From an uncultured Eubacteriales bacterium (GTDB taxonomy: Bacteria; Bacillota; Clostridia; Oscillospirales; Acutalibacteraceae): 6,375 nucleotides of DNA. Both the position numbers and the translations under genes were made by a program. Shown here one piece after another: positions 5,328 to 6,375 of the stretch (positions are counted from its first letter, which is position 1; each line of letters opens with the position of its first letter). The stretch covers positions 1-6,375 of the forward strand of contig ONWY01000085.1 of NCBI GenBank assembly GCA_900321665.1. Direction: 5' to 3'. The notes under the pieces were generated by a model that was not told the origin of the DNA, searched no databases, and was given only the letters and a program-made list of their open reading frames with translations.

Positions 5328-5948
5328 ATGAAAGAAAAAATCAATCAAATCGGCAAAAAAAAGCTGATTGCTATTATTGTTGCAGTGGTAGCGGTTATTG
5401 CGTTAGCTGTTGTTTTAATTCTTGTTTTTTCCAACAAGGAGCCCAAAGCAATCCAAAATGAAATTGATGCGAATTATGTGCAGCTTGTCGATAATAAAGA
5501 TGCCACAGCGAGCGATATCGATAAAGCGTTGAGCGAGTATGAAAAAACGGAAAACGGCGATGAAACCGTCTACACCAAGGGCAATGAAACCGTGAAGGTC
5601 AAAACCGATAAAGAGGGCAATATCACTTATTTGTGCTATAACAATCAATTGGCGGATGATGTTCAGGTAAAGCTCGACAGCTTCAATGAATCAAAGCTGA
5701 AAATCGGCGATAAGATGGCAGATGTGCTTTCGCTTTTAAAAAATGATAAATACATTTATCATCTGCGCACGACAAACGAGGAAGGGCAGGCGCTGGAGAT
5801 TTATTACTATGGTTGGACCAGCAAGGAAGCCGTTCTCGAGCTTGTGTTTACAGATGGGGAATTGACCTATTACACGATTAATAACGGCGATTTGGCAGTG
5901 CAATCCGATGCGCCCGATGTGAAGGATTTGGGTAAAGAGCAATCATAA
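5328..5948 (+). CDS. Single-pass membrane protein with extracellular SmpA/BLIP-like (DUF3862-like) domain, tentative
   Basis: This is a 206-residue protein of unknown function. A Lys-rich cytoplasmic tail (1-12) precedes one hydrophobic helix (about 13-34), so the rest should be outside the cell. The soluble part seems to contain two similar halves. About 41-107 has a helix around DIDKALSEYEK and strands ending in NITYLCYNN. About 122-187 has LKIGDKMADVLSLL, then strands EIYYYGW, LELVFTDG and LTYYTINN. A helix followed by antiparallel strands is the pattern of SmpA/OmlA, BLIP and DUF3862 domains; this is a by-eye fold guess, not an established homology. There is no lipobox Cys. ATG 5328 is chosen because AAGAGG lies just upstream. 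An in-frame ATG at 5313 has AGGAG only one base before it. It has its own promoter and terminator and is therefore probably monocistronic. Confidence 0.8.
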   Translation: MKEKINQIGKKKLIAIIVAVVAVIALAVVLILVFSNKEPKAIQNEIDANYVQLVDNKDATASDIDKALSEYEKTENGDETVYTKGNETVKVKTDKEGNITYLCYNNQLADDVQVKLDSFNESKLKIGDKMADVLSLLKNDKYIYHLRTTNEEGQALEIYYYGWTSKEAVLELVFTDGELTYYTINNGDLAVQSDAPDVKDLGKEQS

Positions 5949-5966
5949 ACTGATAGTAATATAGCA

Positions 5967-6005
5967 AAATCAGCACCTGTGCTTCAGGTGCTGATTTGTA
6001 TTTTT
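5967..6005 (+). terminator. Intrinsic terminator after the membrane protein gene
   Basis: A perfect 13-bp stem (AAATCAGCACCTG with CAGGTGCTGATTT) around a 5-base loop is followed by GTATTTTT. It starts 19 bases after the stop codon. It may also stop the convergent DUF378 transcript, though the T-run on that side is mostly inside the stem. Confidence 0.88.
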
Positions 6006-6085
6006 GCAATATGTTTCGGCTTGTGTTTCCTGTTGCGAAGCTATTTTGCTTGCCGCCATCGCCTTGCTGCCTGCCGACTAAGCAT

Positions 6086-6307
6086 TTATTGCACGCGCTC
6101 GGCGATATAGTCATGCTCTTTTTGGAAAAACAGGGAAATGCACCACAAGCCCGCAGCAAACACTACGATATAAATCAATCTCGCTCCAATAGAAGCCTGG
6201 CCGCCGAAAATCCATGCGACAATGTCAAATTTAAAAAGACCGACACTGCCCCAATTCACGGCACCGATGATGCTTAAGATTAAAGCAATTTTGTTAATCA
6301 AATCCAT
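6086..6307 (-). CDS. DUF378 family small membrane protein (YuzA-like)
   Basis: This is a 73-residue protein with two membrane helices (about 4-24 and 39-60) and the family signature GAVNWGSVGLFKFD (residues 15-28), close to the typical GALNWGLVGL of DUF378 proteins. A second family feature is the VAWIFGG stretch between the helices. The function of the family is unknown. The start is ATG 6307 because AAAGGAG ends nine bases upstream. An in-frame TTG at 6316 directly abuts the Shine-Dalgarno and cannot be used efficiently. Between its stop and the terminator hairpin (5998-6085) there is about 90 bases of GC-richer 3' untranslated sequence in which no gene was recognised. Confidence 0.9.
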   Translation of the reverse strand: MDLINKIALILSIIGAVNWGSVGLFKFDIVAWIFGGQASIGARLIYIVVFAAGLWCISLFFQKEHDYIAERVQ

Positions 6308-6316
6308 CTTTTTCAA

Positions 6317-6323
6317 CTCCTTT
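6317..6323 (-). promoter_or_regulatory. Ribosome binding site of the DUF378 gene
   Basis: AAAGGAG on the minus strand, nine bases before ATG 6307. It excludes the in-frame TTG that immediately follows it. Confidence 0.8.
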
Positions 6324-6335
6324 TTTGCAGAACTT

Positions 6336-6358
6336 GAGTTTTCCGATTGCTAAAACTC
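6336..6358. repeat. Short inverted repeat upstream of the DUF378 gene
   Basis: GAGTTTT and AAAACTC form a 7-bp inverted repeat around nine bases. On the plus strand a T-rich run follows, resembling a weak terminator. On the minus strand it would sit near the 5' end of the DUF378 mRNA if the AATAAT at 6364-6359 is a -10. Its role is unclear. Confidence 0.3.
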
Positions 6359-6375
6359 ATTATTATTTTTTATTT

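Noticed and set aside
5201..5461. Plus-strand open frame beginning at a TTG in the promoter of the 5328 gene
   Set aside because: Its start codon is the -35 hexamer of the predicted promoter, so it would not be in the transcript, and it runs out of frame into the real gene.
5998..6085. Small gene or RNA in the GC-richer stretch after the DUF378 stop
   Set aside because: Only a 14-codon frame without a Shine-Dalgarno and weak inverted repeats were seen.

Overview
This window looks like chromosomal DNA of a low-to-moderate GC Firmicute of the class Clostridia, perhaps an Oscillospirales/Ruminococcaceae-type gut anaerobe. The evidence is AAAGGAG-type ribosome binding sites, a TTG start, a sporulation/clostridial-type D,D-carboxypeptidase, a clostridial-type MltG and a DUF378 protein. 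The lineage is an inference from gene style only. No phage, IS element, CRISPR array, tRNA or rRNA is visible.

Layout. Positions 1-1220 (minus) hold a D-alanyl-D-alanine carboxypeptidase that runs off the left edge. It is divergent from a plus-strand pair: a calcineurin-like metallophosphoesterase (1308-1988, TTG start) and a secreted protein with three fibronectin-III-like modules and an SGNH hydrolase domain (2036-3739). A strong hairpin separates this pair from two convergent minus-strand genes. These are a 50-residue ribbon-helix-helix protein (3791-3943) and the endolytic transglycosylase MltG (4050-5093). Divergent from mltG, after a good sigma-A-like promoter and a structured leader, lies a single-pass membrane protein with a possibly duplicated extracellular domain (5328-5948). 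It ends in an intrinsic terminator and faces a small DUF378 membrane protein (6086-6307, minus).

How the genes fit together. Three of the seven products belong to, or probably belong to, cell-envelope metabolism: the D,D-carboxypeptidase trims peptidoglycan stem peptides, MltG cleaves nascent glycan strands, and the SGNH protein is a secreted esterase-like enzyme. Two others are small envelope proteins. No single pathway is proven.

Most interesting points. (1) Three neighbouring enzymes each lack a residue normally considered essential. The carboxypeptidase has Thr at the acylating Ser position (TLTK instead of SxxK). The metallophosphoesterase has GAHE for GNHE and GSFH for GHxH. The SGNH protein has Thr at the block II oxyanion Gly. 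MltG keeps its motifs. (2) A perfect 12-bp palindrome fills most of the mltG promoter spacer, and an orphan RHH repressor-like gene lies just downstream. (3) The leader of the 5328-5948 gene can form two hairpins with 6-nt complementarity between them and can pair with its own Shine-Dalgarno. None of these was tested computationally; they were read by eye.
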